DNA of 64,000 nt from contig JALGZR010000008.1 in NCBI GenBank assembly GCA_025774805.1, positions 22,604-86,603 on the forward strand, given 5' to 3'. This document shows, piece after piece, positions 44,903 to 57,138 of this stretch. The notes under the pieces were generated by a model. It was not told the origin of the DNA, searched no databases, and saw nothing but the letters and a program-made list of their open reading frames with translations. Source of the DNA: a bacterium. GTDB lineage: Bacteria > ARS69. The translations under genes were made by a program, and so were the position numbers. How positions within the stretch are numbered: position 1 is the stretch's first letter; the number at the start of each line of letters is the position of its first letter.

Positions 44903-44950
44903 CCGAGGGGCGCTCGCCCGAACGAGTCCTCCCGGGAAGCGCAGGTGACG

Positions 44951-46288
44951 ATGTATCGCAAGATCCTCGTGGCGAACCGGGGAGAGATCGCGGTTCGCAT
45001 CCTTCGGGCCTGTCACGAGATGGGCATCGAGACGGTCGCCGTGCACTCCGAGGCCGATGACGATGCGCTGCACGTCCATCTCGCGGACGAGGCCGTCCGG
45101 ATCGGCCCGGGGCCGGCCTCCGAGAGCTACCTCAACATCCCGCGACTCATCAGCGCCGCGGAGATCACGAACTGCGACGCGATTCATCCCGGGTACGGCT
45201 TCCTGGCCGAGAGCGCGAGATTCGCCGAGGTCTGCGAGTCCTGCGATATCGCGTTCATCGGCCCCTCTCCGGCCACGATCCGGGGCGTGGGGGACAAGGC
45301 GCTGGCCCGCTCGACGATGCTCGGATCGGGGGTTCCGGTCCTTCCAGGATCGGACGGACCGGTCGAGGACTTCGGAATGGCCCTCCGGGTGGCGGAGAAG
45401 ATCGGCTATCCGCTTCTGCTGAAGGCCTCGGCCGGGGGAGGGGGCCGAGGGATGCGGCGCGTCCACTCGGCCGACGAGATGGAGGCGGCGTACCGCTCCG
45501 CGTCGGCCGAGGCGCTCGCGGCGTTCGGCAACGGCGAGATGTACGTCGAGCGGCTCGCCCTGAACCCGCGTCACATCGAGGTGCAGATCATGGGCGACTC
45601 CGAGGGGGATGTCGTCCATCTGTACGAGAGGGAGTGCTCGATCCAGCGAAGGCACCAGAAGCTCATCGAGGAGAGTCCGAGCACCGCTCTCGACGACGAG
45701 ACCCGGCGCCGGATCTGCGAGGCGGGGGTCAAGGCCGGCCGCGTGCTCCACTACACGGGTGCGGGGACGGTCGAGTTCCTCCTCGACCGCGAGGGCCGGT
45801 TCTACTTCATGGAGATGAATGCCCGGATCCAAGTGGAGCACCCGGTGACCGAGCTGGTGACCGGCCGGGATCTCATCAAGGAGCAGATCCGGGTCGCGGC
45901 CGGCTACCCGCTCTCGTTCCGTCAAGAGGACATCACGTCGCAGGGCCACGCGATCGAGTGCCGGGTGAACGCGGAGGATCCCGATCGGGGGTTCGCTCCC
46001 TGTCCGGGAACGGTCGAGAATCTCCACATTCCGGGCGGAGTCGGGGTCCGTGTCGACACCCACCTCTTCACCGGGGCGATGATTCCCCCTTACTACGACT
46101 CGATGATCGCCAAAATCCTCGCGCACGGACGGGACCGCGATGAGGCCCTCGTGCGAATGCGGCGCGCCCTCGAGGAGTTCTCGCTGGAGGGAGCCAAGAC
46201 GACCGTGCCGCTCCTCCTCGAGGGACGCTCCTTTCGTCTCGGGCAGGTACGACACGGGCTATCTCGACGCGCGGATGGCGCCGGCTGA
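44951..46288 (+). CDS. accC: Biotin carboxylase subunit of acetyl-CoA carboxylase, C-terminus frameshifted
   Basis: The ATP-grasp biotin carboxylase core is complete: '[18 protein letters not shown]', '[10 protein letters not shown]', '[14 protein letters not shown]', '[17 protein letters not shown]', '[16 protein letters not shown]' and 'ECRVNAEDP'. After about residue 422 ('[13 protein letters not shown]') the reading frame departs from the family. The expected ending '[15 protein letters not shown]' is found in the +1 frame and runs to a stop at 46350-46352 that overlaps the comB GTG. About 8 nt appear to be missing near 46218-46225 compared with the usual spacing. The current frame ends in about 20 unrelated residues. 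GTG 44945 is an alternative start. Confidence 0.9.
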   Translation: MYRKILVANRGEIAVRILRACHEMGIETVAVHSEADDDALHVHLADEAVRIGPGPASESYLNIPRLISAAEITNCDAIHPGYGFLAESARFAEVCESCDIAFIGPSPATIRGVGDKALARSTMLGSGVPVLPGSDGPVEDFGMALRVAEKIGYPLLLKASAGGGGRGMRRVHSADEMEAAYRSASAEALAAFGNGEMYVERLALNPRHIEVQIMGDSEGDVVHLYERECSIQRRHQKLIEESPSTALDDETRRRICEAGVKAGRVLHYTGAGTVEFLLDREGRFYFMEMNARIQVEHPVTELVTGRDLIKEQIRVAAGYPLSFRQEDITSQGHAIECRVNAEDPDRGFAPCPGTVENLHIPGGVGVRVDTHLFTGAMIPPYYDSMIAKILAHGRDRDEALVRMRRALEEFSLEGAKTTVPLLLEGRSFRLGQVRHGLSRRADGAG

Positions 46289-46348
46289 CTCCGCCGAGGA
46301 GGAATCGGAGCGCCTCGCCGCCGTGGCCTCCAAGAGGTCGAGCTCCCC

Positions 46349-47110
46349 GTGACCGGGACGGAACCGTCGATCGAGGTGTTCGTGACGCCGGCCGGCATCG
46401 GCGATCTCGAGGCCCGCGACCGGTTCTGCTTCGTGATCGATGTGTTGCGGGCCTGCACGTCGATCGCGTTCGCGCTCGAGGCGGGCGCGAAGGGTGTCAT
46501 CCCCGTCGGGACGATCGAGGACGCCACGCGTCTGTTCGGCACGCTCGATCGGGAGTCGACTCTCCTGTGCGGAGAGAGGGGCTCGGTACCGATCGAGGGG
46601 TTCCACCTCGGGAACTCGCCCGGGGAGTACGTCTCCGCCGCCGTCGAGGGGAAGACCCTCATTCTCGCGACGTCGAACGGGGCGAAGGCGCTCGCGGCGC
46701 TGAGCGGCGCGAAGGGCTGCGCGGCCGCCGCTCTCGTCAACGTGAGCGCGTGCGCTCGAGTCGCGCGCGGAGAGTCCCGGGTGACGATCGTCTGTGCCGG
46801 ATCGGCGGGTCGGTTCTCGCTCGAGGACTTCCTCTGCGCCGGAATCCTCGTCGAGGAGATCACGCGCCGATCGCCCGGGGAACCGAACCTGGACGACGGG
46901 GCGCGGACCGCCCTCCGGGTCGCGCGCGCCCTCACCGGAGATCTCCCCGGCTTCCTGAGCCGCACCGATCACGGTCGGACCCTGGTCTCCCTGGGCTCGG
47001 GCGAGGATCTCGTCCTGTGCGGTGAGCGGGATCGGTTCTCCACCGTCCCGGTCCTGCGCGACGGACGGATCGTCGCGGAGCGCATCCCGGAGCCCTCTCC
47101 GCCACGTTGA
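46349..47110 (+). CDS. comB: ComB family 2-phosphosulfolactate phosphatase
   Basis: The 253-residue protein has the ComB signature: 'FVIDVLRACTSIAFALEAGA', 'LLCGERGSVPIEGFHLGNSPGEY', 'LILATSNGAKALAAL', 'VTIVCAGSAGRFSLEDFLCAG' and a C-terminal 'DHGRTLVSLGSGEDL'. In methanogens it removes phosphate from 2-phosphosulfolactate on the coenzyme M route; in bacteria the substrate is often untested. GTG overlaps the original (+1 frame) end of accC by 4 nt. Its TGA stop lies inside a TTGACG that looks like the ftsK promoter -35. Confidence 0.85.
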   Translation: MTGTEPSIEVFVTPAGIGDLEARDRFCFVIDVLRACTSIAFALEAGAKGVIPVGTIEDATRLFGTLDRESTLLCGERGSVPIEGFHLGNSPGEYVSAAVEGKTLILATSNGAKALAALSGAKGCAAAALVNVSACARVARGESRVTIVCAGSAGRFSLEDFLCAGILVEEITRRSPGEPNLDDGARTALRVARALTGDLPGFLSRTDHGRTLVSLGSGEDLVLCGERDRFSTVPVLRDGRIVAERIPEPSPPR

Positions 47111-47136
47111 CGGACCGCCCTCTCCCGGGGTATCAA
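47107..47136 (+). promoter_or_regulatory. Predicted promoter for ftsK
   Basis: TTGACG (47107-47112), an 18-nt spacer and TATCAA (47131-47136) stand about 90 nt before the ATG at 47227. The -35 includes the comB TGA. This makes the in-frame TTG at 47107 an unlikely ftsK start. Confidence 0.4.
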
Positions 47137-47226
47137 GATCCGGGGTCGGGGCGGACGACGACGACGGGCCCCGAGGCCGCGCCCCGGACTGCGTGCCTCG
47201 GGAAGCCGGAGCGATCGGCGGATTCC

Positions 47227-49673
<2,447 letters not shown>

Positions 49674-49677
<4 letters not shown>

Positions 49678-52364
49678 GCGCTGCGGATCGTCCGGAGACC
49701 TTCGTTGCCGTCGACGGGACCGCGCTCGCCTATCGCTCCCATTTCGCGTTCATCAACCGCCCCCTGACCACCCGGTCGGGTGAGGTGACGAGTGCGGTCT
49801 TCGGTTTCATTCTCGCCCTGCGCCGCATCCTCGAGGCCCTCGAGCCGGACGCCGTGGTCGTCGTCTTCGATCCCCCGGGGCCGACGTTTCGTCACGAGAT
49901 GTATCCGGAGTACAAGGCGACCCGCGAGCGCATGCCCGACGACCTGAGGTCGCAGCTTCCCCGGATCGACGAGTACCTGGACGCGGCCGGAATCCCCCGG
50001 CTGGCGGTCGCGGGGTTCGAGGCGGACGACGTCATGGCCACCCTCGCAAGGCGGGCGGTGGAGGTGGGGATGACGGGACGCATCGTGTCGAACGACAAGG
50101 ATCTGATGCAGATGGTGGGGGGGAAGCTCGGCGTCGTGACCCTGGGCAAGGCGAGCGAGCCCCCGCGGCTGATGGAGGCCGGGGACGTCAAGGAGTCCTA
50201 CGGGGTCGAACCGGACCAGATCGTCGACTTCCTCGCCCTCACCGGGGACAGCTCGGACAACGTGCCCGGCGTCCCGGGGGTCGGGCGGAAGACCGCGGCG
50301 AAGCTCCTGGCCGAGCATCGCACGCTCGAGGCGCTCCTGGACGCCGCGCCGGAGATGAAGAAGAGCAAGTTGAGGGAGAATCTGCTCGCGAACCGAGACA
50401 CGGCCCGGAAATCCCGGCGACTGGTCGAGCTCGTCACCGACGTCGAGGTCGACGATCCCGGGTCCTTCCGTCCCCGGCCCGAGGACGCCGCAGCGCTGAA
50501 CGCGCTCTTCGAGGAGCTCGAGTTCCACTCGCTGAAGCGGGAGATTCCGACCGTCCGCCCGTCCGACACGTCCGGCTACGAACGGGTGGACGACGGGAAG
50601 ACCCTGGCGGCGCTGGCGAAGAGGCTGCGTGCGGCGAAGGCGTTCGCGTTCGACACCGAGACGACCGGGCTCGATCCGCTCCGCTGCGATCTCGTCGGAC
50701 TCTCGTTCTGCACCGAGGAGGGTCGGGCCTGGTACGTCCCGGTCGGCCACCGGGACGCCGCCAACGTTCCCTGGGACGAGTCCCGCACGATTCTCAAACC
50801 GCCTCTCGAAGATCCCGCGCTTCGGAAGTGGGGACAGAACGCGAAGTTCGATCTGCTCGTCCTGCGCCGGCACGGAATCGAGGTGAGGGGCATCGACTTC
50901 GACACCATGCTCGCCTCGTACGTGCTCGATCCGTCCCGCCGGTCGCACGGCCTCGACGACCTCGCCCGCGATTTCCTCGAACGGGAGATGATTCCCCTCA
51001 AGAGCCTGATCGGAACCGGAAAGTCGCGGATCCCGATCTCCGAGGCCCCGATCGACGAGGTCGTGAACTACGCCGCGGAGGACGCGGAGGTGACCTGGTG
51101 CCTTCGTCGGAGGCTCGAACCGGAGCTCGAGGCCGCGGGGCTGGACGGTCTCCTGCGGGATCTGGAGATGCCCCTGCTGGGGGTGCTCGCGGACATGGAG
51201 GAGTCGGGCGTTCGGCTGGACACGGAGTTCCTGCGGACCCTCTCCGCGCGAATGGAGCGGGAGCTCGACGTGGTCCGCGGGAAGGCGTGGAAGGCGGCGG
51301 GGGAGGAGTTCAATCTCGCGAGTCCGAAGCAGGTGGCCGGGCTGCTGTTTGAAAAGCTCGGCTTGAAGCCGCGTCGCCGCACGAAAACGGGACTCTCCAC
51401 GAACGCGGAGGTCCTCGCGGAGCTGAGCGCGGAGCACGAGGCGCCCGCCCTCGTCCTCCGTCACCGGGAGATCGCGAAGCTCAAGTCGACTTACGTGGAC
51501 GCGCTTCCGCAGATGGTGAATCCCGCCACCGGAAAGGTGCACACCAGCTTCCAGCAAGCGGTCGCCGCCACGGGAAGGCTCTCCTCCTCCGATCCGAATC
51601 TCCAGAACGTCCCCGTCCGCACGTGGGAGGGGCGGGAGATCCGGAAGGCGTTCGTTCCGTCGGAACCGGACTGGGTTCTGGTCTCGTGCGATTACTCCCA
51701 GATCGAGCTGCGCATCCTCGCCCACATGGCGCAGGACGCTCCACTGCTCGAGGCGTTCCGGAACCGTGTCGACGTCCACCGGTCGACGGCAGGGCTCATC
51801 TTCGACGTTCCCGTCGACGAGGTGACCGACGAGCAGCGGGCGCAGGCGAAGACGATCAACTTCGGCGTCATCTACGGAATGGGCGCGGTGAATCTCGGAC
51901 GATCCCTGGGGATCTCGACCCGGGAGGCGAGCCGCTTCATCGACGCGTACTTCGGGCGCTATCCGGGAGTGCGCGAGTTCATCGACCGGACGCAGGCCCG
52001 GGCCCGCGAGACGCTGACGGTGGAGACGCTCGCGGGTCGGCGCCGCCCCGTCCCCGAGATCGCGAGCGCGGATCACCGCACCCGCGCGTTCGGCGAGCGG
52101 ATCGCGGTGAACACCCCGATCCAGGGGACCGCCGCCGACATCCTGAAGATGGCGATGCTCGACGTGGCGAAGGCCCTGAAGCGGGAGAAGCTCCGCGCGA
52201 GGATGATCCTCACGGTGCACGACGAGCTGGTGTTCGACTGTCCCGAGGAGGAGCGGGAGGATCTCGTCGACGCGGTGAAGCGGGCCATGGAGGGAGCGAT
52301 GGAGCTCGCCGTCCCGCTCGAAGTCGACGCCGGGTGGGGCGCGAACTGGAGCGAGGCGCACTGA
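49674..52364 (+). CDS. polA: DNA polymerase I
   Basis: At 896 residues the protein has all three Pol I activities. The 5' nuclease domain ('YPEYKATRERMP', 'ADDVMATLA', 'GDSSDNVPGVPGVGRKTA') comes first. The 3'-5' exonuclease follows, with its motifs kept ('AFDTETTGLDP', 'NAKFDLLVL', 'YAAEDAEVTW'). The polymerase has motif A 'CDYSQIELRILAHM', motif B 'QAKTINFGVIYGMG' and motif C 'VHDELVFD'. Many bacteria have lost the proofreading site; here the acidic residues are present. It starts on ATG inside the ftsK stop and ends 1 nt into the coaE ATG. Confidence 0.97.
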
Positions 52365-53002
52365 TGGGGGGCGACCGGGCGGAGAGCGGACCGTTCGTTC
52401 TCGGGGTGACCGGGGGCATCGGGTCGGGGAAGACCGCGGTCGCCGCCATTCTGGAGAATCACGGCGCGCGCGTTCTGGACGCCGACCGCATCGTCGGGGA
52501 GATGTATGCGGGGGGGGAGCTCTCGGAACGGATCCGGGAGCGGTTCGGACCGGAGGTGATCGCGGAGACCGGGGCGGTCGACCGGACCGCGCTCGGTCGC
52601 ATTGTCTTCTCCTCCGACGAGGCGCGCCGGGCCCTCGAGGCGGTGGTCCACCCCGAGGTGCGGAAGAGGATCACCCGGGAGCTCGAAGGACTCCGGGAGG
52701 AGGGCTTCGACGGTCTGGCCGTGGTGGACGCGGCCCTGCTCGCGGAGGCGGAGCCGCCCTATCCGGTCGACGCCCTGCTCGTGGTGACGGCGCCGCTCGA
52801 CGTGCGGCTGGAGCGTCTGGAGGCGCGCGGGTTCCCCCGGGGGGAGGCGCTCCGCCGGATGGTCGCCCAGGCGAGCGATCCGGAGCGGCTCGCCCGCGCG
52901 GACGTCGTCGTCGACAACGCGGGGACGCTTGAGGAGCTGGAGAAGGCTGTGCGGCACGGCCTCGAGGGAATCGGACGGGACCTGAGGGGACGGCCGATCT
53001 GA
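52364..53002 (+). CDS. coaE: Dephospho-CoA kinase
   Basis: This 212-residue enzyme performs the last step of CoA synthesis. The P-loop 'GVTGGIGSGKTAVAAIL' is at about residues 14-30, followed by 'VLDADRIVGEMYAGG', 'VVHPEVRKRI' and 'VVDAALLAEAEPPYPVDALLVVTAP' with the 'R..RG' nucleotide region afterwards. Length and order are typical. It overlaps the polA stop by one base. A 252-nt non-coding stretch follows before prfB. Confidence 0.95.
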   Translation: MGGDRAESGPFVLGVTGGIGSGKTAVAAILENHGARVLDADRIVGEMYAGGELSERIRERFGPEVIAETGAVDRTALGRIVFSSDEARRALEAVVHPEVRKRITRELEGLREEGFDGLAVVDAALLAEAEPPYPVDALLVVTAPLDVRLERLEARGFPRGEALRRMVAQASDPERLARADVVVDNAGTLEELEKAVRHGLEGIGRDLRGRPI

Positions 53003-53254
53003 CCGCGCGGCGGGCGCGGGTCGTCCGCGTCTCGCTCCCGTCCCTCACCCGGCTCGGCTCCGTCGCGCCGCCGCGGAGACGGCCGGGATCCGCGGGCTTG
53101 CCTCCCCCTCGACCGCGCCTCCGATTCCTCGCCACCCGGATCTCGGCGGTTTCCTGGACCCCGGCTTCCCGCTAGACTGCGGGGCAAAGCGAAGACGGCA
53201 CCCCGGTCCGCCCGGTGAGACCTGCGGGCGAGGACCCAAGGGAGGAGGGACCCC
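53003..53254. other. Non-coding gap between coaE and prfB
   Basis: No reading frame with coding character or known RNA is visible. The only candidate signal is TAGACT (53173-53178) with a poor -35 (TTTCCT, 53150-53155) at 17-nt spacing, about 77 nt before the prfB GTG. A pyrimidine-rich, GC-rich composition may reflect a structured leader. Confidence 0.4.
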
Positions 53255-54386
53255 GTGAACGAGGAAGTGCGGAGGAAGATGGCCGACCTGGGGAAGCGGA
53301 TCGCCGACCTCGGGAGGTTTCTTTGACGTCGAGGCCCGGCGGAAGACGATCGAGGACCTCGAGGAGAGGACGACCGCCCCCGGCTTCTGGGATCGGACCC
53401 GGGAGGCCCAGAAGGTTCTGCGGGAGCTGAAGCTGGAGAAGGCCCGGGTCGCGTCGTTCGAGGATGTCGCGGGCGGGCTCGAGGACCTGACCGTTCTGGC
53501 CCAGCTCGCGGACGAGGAGGAGGACGACTCCGCGGCGGACGAGGTCCGGGAAGGACTCGAGGAGCTCGAGCGGACCCTGCAGGCCCTGGAGATCCGGAGC
53601 CTGTTCCACGAGGAGACGGACAGTCGGGCGGCGATTCTCACGATCAACCCGGGCGCGGGGGGCGTCGACTCCCAGGACTGGGCCGAGATGCTCCTCCGGA
53701 TGTACCTGCGCTGGGCCGACCGGCGCGGCTTCGAGACCGAGATCGTCAACGAGCAGCCCGGCGAGGAGGCGGGCCTCAAGGGCGCGGCCGTGGTCGTCCG
53801 GGGCGACTACGCCTACGGGTACCTCAAGGTCGAGTCGGGGGTGCACCGCCTCGTCCGGATCTCTCCCTTCGACGCGCAGCACCGCCGTCACACCTCGTTC
53901 GCGTCCGTCTACGTCTACGCGGAGGCCGACGAGGACGTGGAGGTCGAGATCGTCGACTCGGACCTCCGGTGGGACACTTATCGCGCCTCCGGAGCCGGCG
54001 GCCAGCACGTCAACAAGACGGACTCCGCGGTGCGCATCACGCACCTCCCCACCGGGATCGTGGTGACCTGTCAGACCGAGCGCTCCCAGCATCGGAACCG
54101 GGACACGGCGCTCAAGCTCCTCCGCTCGCGCCTGGCCCACCTCGCGCGGGAGAAGGAGAAGCGGAGGCGCCAGGAGCTGGAGGACGAGAAGAGCGAGATC
54201 GCCTGGGGCAATCAGATCCGCTCCTACGTGTTCCAGCCGTACACGATGGTGAAGGATCACCGTCTGAATCTGGAGAACGCGAACGTGCAGGCCGTGATGG
54301 ACGGCGATCTCGATCTGTTCATCGAGGCCGCCCTGCGGCGGGGAATCGGCGGCGCGCGGGTCGGCGCCGGGGAGGGAGGCCCGTGA
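53255..54386 (+). CDS. prfB: Peptide chain release factor 2, made by programmed +1 frameshift
   Basis: RF2 terminates at UGA and UAA. The gene starts at GTG 53255 (GGAGGAGGGA upstream) and reads 23 codons ending ...GGG AGG TTT CTT, followed by in-frame TGA at 53324-53326. A +1 slip at CTT-T resumes at GAC (53325) and continues 353 codons to 54386. Features downstream are 'RTTAPGFWDRTREAQKVLREL', the RF2-type tripeptide SPF within 'ISPFDAQHRRHTSF', and the catalytic GGQ in 'GAGGQHVNKTDSAVRI'. The total is about 376 residues. The stop overlaps the lysS GTG by 4 nt. Confidence 0.96.
53312..53327 (+). promoter_or_regulatory. RF2 autoregulatory +1 frameshift site
   Basis: An internal Shine-Dalgarno-like GGGAGG (53312-53317), then TTT and the slippery CTT TGA C (53321-53327), reproduces the known prfB frameshift signal. 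Low RF2 leaves UGA unread and favours the slip, restoring RF2 synthesis. Confidence 0.93.
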
Positions 54387-55912
54387 CGGAGCGGATCGAG
54401 ACCCCTTCGACGGAAGAGGAGAACGACCAGATCCGGGCGCGCCTGGAGAAGCGGCGGCGGCTCGAGGAGGCCGGAGTCCCCGTCTATCCGAGCTCGTACC
54501 CCCTGACCCACTCCGCGGCCGAGGCTGTCGCCGCGTACGCGGACGACGCCGATCCGGTCGACGTGACCGTCGCGGGCCGGATCGTGGCGAAGCGGAAGAT
54601 GGGACGGTCCACGTTCCTCCACCTCCAAGATCGGAGCGGGCGGGTCCAGGTCTATCTGCGGAAGGACGGGGTCGGTGAGGAGGCCTACGAGAGGCTCGGT
54701 CTCCTCGACCTGGGGGACTTCCTGGGTGCGAACGGAGAGATGTTCCGTACGAAGACGGGCGAGATCACGGTCCACGCTCGGGAGTGGACGTTTCTCGGGA
54801 AGACCCTCCGCCCCCTTCCGGAGAAGTGGCACGGCCTCACCGACAAGGAGATCCGCTTCCGGCAGCGCTACCTCGATCTGATCGTCAACGAGGACGCGCG
54901 CCGGATCTTCGAGGCGCGGACGAGAATGATCTCCGCGATGCGGCGCATGCTGGACGGGAAGGGCTTCCTCGAGGTGGAGACGCCGATTCTGCAGCCGATC
55001 TACGGCGGGGCCGCGGCCCGACCCTTCCGGACGACGCACAACGCGCTCGGCGTCACGTTCTACCTGCGAATCGCGGACGAGCTCTACCTCAAACGCTGCC
55101 TGATCGGCGGTTTCGATCGGGTCTACGAGTTCGGCAAGGACTTCCGCAACGAGGGGATGGATCGCACTCACCAGCCCGAGTTCACGATGCTCGAGGTCTA
55201 TGAGGCGTACGCCGACTACACCGCCGGCATGGCTCTCATGGAAGAGCTGGCGCGCGAGGCCGCGCTCGCGGCGAACGGCTCCACTGTCCTCGAGCGGGAC
55301 GGACGGAAGATCGACCTCGGGTCGCCGTGGCGGCGGGTCGCGTTCTTCGAAGGTCTCGAGTCGACGCTCGGAGTGGATCTCTCGTCGATGGACGAAGGCC
55401 TCGTGCGGCGGACGTGCGAGGATCGGCTTCCCGAGATGCCCCCGGGGAATCCGTCGGTGGCGAAGATGCTCGACGAGCTCTTCTCCGAGCTCGTCCAACC
55501 GGAGCTGATCGAGCCGACGTTCGTGTACGACCACCCGCGGGTGATGTCCCCTCTCGCGAAGGCGAAGCCGGGGGCCCCCCACCTCGCGGAACGGTACGAG
55601 CCGATCCTGATGGGGGTGGAGGTCGGCAACGGCTTCTCCGAGCTGAACGATCCCTCCGAGCAGCGGGCCCGTTTCGAGGAGCAGCTCCGGCTCGCCGCGC
55701 GCGACGAGGACACGATGGTCCTCGACGAGCCGTTCCTGCGCGCGATGGAGCACGGAATGCCGCCGGCGTCCGGGCTCGGAGTCGGGATCGATCGCCTCAC
55801 CATGATCCTCTGCGGGATGGAGCAGATCCGCGAGGTGATTCTCTTTCCGGCGATGCGGTCGGAATCCTCCGACCCGACCTCTCCGCCGGCCTCCCCGGAC
55901 CGGTCGCCGTGA
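54383..55912 (+). CDS. lysS: Lysine--tRNA ligase, class II
   Basis: This 509-residue class IIb synthetase has an N-terminal OB-fold anticodon domain ('VTVAGRIVAKRKMGRSTFLHLQD' region, 'WHGLTDKEIRFRQRYLDLI'). The catalytic core carries motif 1 ('GFLEVETPILQPIYGGAAARPF'), motif 2 ('FRNEGMDRTHQPEFTMLE') and motif 3 ('GLGVGIDRLTMIL'). The start is GTG overlapping the prfB stop; prfB-lysS is a common pair. The C-terminal 15 residues are a Ser/Pro-rich extension that ends inside the lolC start. Confidence 0.97.
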   Translation: MTERIETPSTEEENDQIRARLEKRRRLEEAGVPVYPSSYPLTHSAAEAVAAYADDADPVDVTVAGRIVAKRKMGRSTFLHLQDRSGRVQVYLRKDGVGEEAYERLGLLDLGDFLGANGEMFRTKTGEITVHAREWTFLGKTLRPLPEKWHGLTDKEIRFRQRYLDLIVNEDARRIFEARTRMISAMRRMLDGKGFLEVETPILQPIYGGAAARPFRTTHNALGVTFYLRIADELYLKRCLIGGFDRVYEFGKDFRNEGMDRTHQPEFTMLEVYEAYADYTAGMALMEELAREAALAANGSTVLERDGRKIDLGSPWRRVAFFEGLESTLGVDLSSMDEGLVRRTCEDRLPEMPPGNPSVAKMLDELFSELVQPELIEPTFVYDHPRVMSPLAKAKPGAPHLAERYEPILMGVEVGNGFSELNDPSEQRARFEEQLRLAARDEDTMVLDEPFLRAMEHGMPPASGLGVGIDRLTMILCGMEQIREVILFPAMRSESSDPTSPPASPDRSP

Positions 55913-57138
55913 GCTTCGAGTGGTTCGTGGCGTCGCGGTACCTCCGCGCCCGCGGTCGGTCCCGGTTCCGTTCCCTGATCACGGGACTCGCGGTCGGGGG
56001 GGTGACCGTCGGCGTGGCGGCGGCGATCATCGTTCTCGGAGTGATGAACGGCTTCACGCGGGAGGTCCGCAGTCGCATCGTCGGCACGAACGCCCACGTG
56101 GTTCTCCTGGATCCGGCCGAGGAGGGCATCGAGAACGCCGACGAGGTCCGGGTCCGCGTGGAGGAGGTGGACGGGGTGGTCGCCGCGGCTCCCTTCAACT
56201 TCGGCAAGGTGATGCTCTCCTCGGACTCGGAGGTGGAGGGAGGGATCCTGCGCGGTGTGAATCGGGAGGCCGAGAGCCGGGTGACCGACGTGCCGGCCCG
56301 GATCCTCCCCCAGGACGCGGGATTCGGCCGGCGCCCGACCGCGAGTGGAGACTCTCTGCCCGGAGTCGTCCTCGGGGTCGATCTCGCCGCCAAGCTGCGG
56401 GCCGGAATCGGGGAGACGATCGTGAGCACGGTTCCGAACGTCCGGCGCCGGGGGCTTCCCCGCATGCGCAGCTTCGTCGTCACCGGGCTCTTCGAGTCGG
56501 GAATCTACGAGTACGACGCCGCGCTCGCCCTGACCTCACTGGAGGCGAGCGCGGAGGCGCTCGGTACGGGAGACCGGGTCACGGGAATTCTCGTCCGGGT
56601 GGACGACATGGACGAGGCACCCGAGATCGGCCGGCGGATCGTCCGGGAGCTCGTGACCCCCGCCCTCTGGTCGAACGACTGGGTCCGGCAGAACCGGCAG
56701 CTCTTTCTCTGGATGAAGATCGAAAAGCTCGTGGGCTATCTGCTGTTCACGATCATTCTCGTGGTGGCCGCATTTCTCATCGCCTCCACGCTCATCATGA
56801 TCGTGCTCGAGAAGACGCGCGAGATCGGGGTGTTGATGTCCCTCGGAGCGGGGAGGCGGGGCGTGAGAAACGTCTTCCTACTCGAGGGGATCGCGATCGG
56901 GGGGACGGGGACGGTGCTCGGCTGTCTTCTCGGATGGCTGGGCTGTCTCGGCCTCGATCGATACCGCCTGCCGCTGCCCGGAGACGTCTACTTCATCGAC
57001 ACGCTGCCGGTGGCGCTCTGGTGGGGCGACGTCGCCCTCGTGTCGCTTCTGTCTCTCGGGATCTGTCTGGTCTCCGCGACCTATCCCTCGTGGCGGGCCT
57101 CCCACCTCGCCCCGGTGGAGGCGATACGGTATGAATGA
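55909..57138 (+). CDS. lolC: Lipoprotein-releasing ABC transporter permease, LolC/LolE family
   Basis: This 409-residue inner-membrane protein has one N-terminal helix preceded by 'FVASRYLRARGRSRFRSLIT'. A large periplasmic MacB-like core (about residues 50-260) and three C-terminal FtsX-type helices follow, with 'AAFLIASTLIMIVLEKTREIGVLMSLGA' and 'YPSWRASHLAPVEAIRYE'. It extracts lipoproteins from the inner membrane for transfer to LolA. GTG overlaps the lysS stop; the end overlaps lolD by 8 nt. Only one permease gene is present, so a LolF-like homodimer or a separate LolE is needed. Confidence 0.93.
   Translation: MSFEWFVASRYLRARGRSRFRSLITGLAVGGVTVGVAAAIIVLGVMNGFTREVRSRIVGTNAHVVLLDPAEEGIENADEVRVRVEEVDGVVAAAPFNFGKVMLSSDSEVEGGILRGVNREAESRVTDVPARILPQDAGFGRRPTASGDSLPGVVLGVDLAAKLRAGIGETIVSTVPNVRRRGLPRMRSFVVTGLFESGIYEYDAALALTSLEASAEALGTGDRVTGILVRVDDMDEAPEIGRRIVRELVTPALWSNDWVRQNRQLFLWMKIEKLVGYLLFTIILVVAAFLIASTLIMIVLEKTREIGVLMSLGAGRRGVRNVFLLEGIAIGGTGTVLGCLLGWLGCLGLDRYRLPLPGDVYFIDTLPVALWWGDVALVSLLSLGICLVSATYPSWRASHLAPVEAIRYE

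Noticed and set aside
47107-47226. N-terminal extension of FtsK from TTG 47107
   Set aside because: The 40 residues have no family similarity, and the TTG lies within a likely -35 box; ATG 47227 fits the family.
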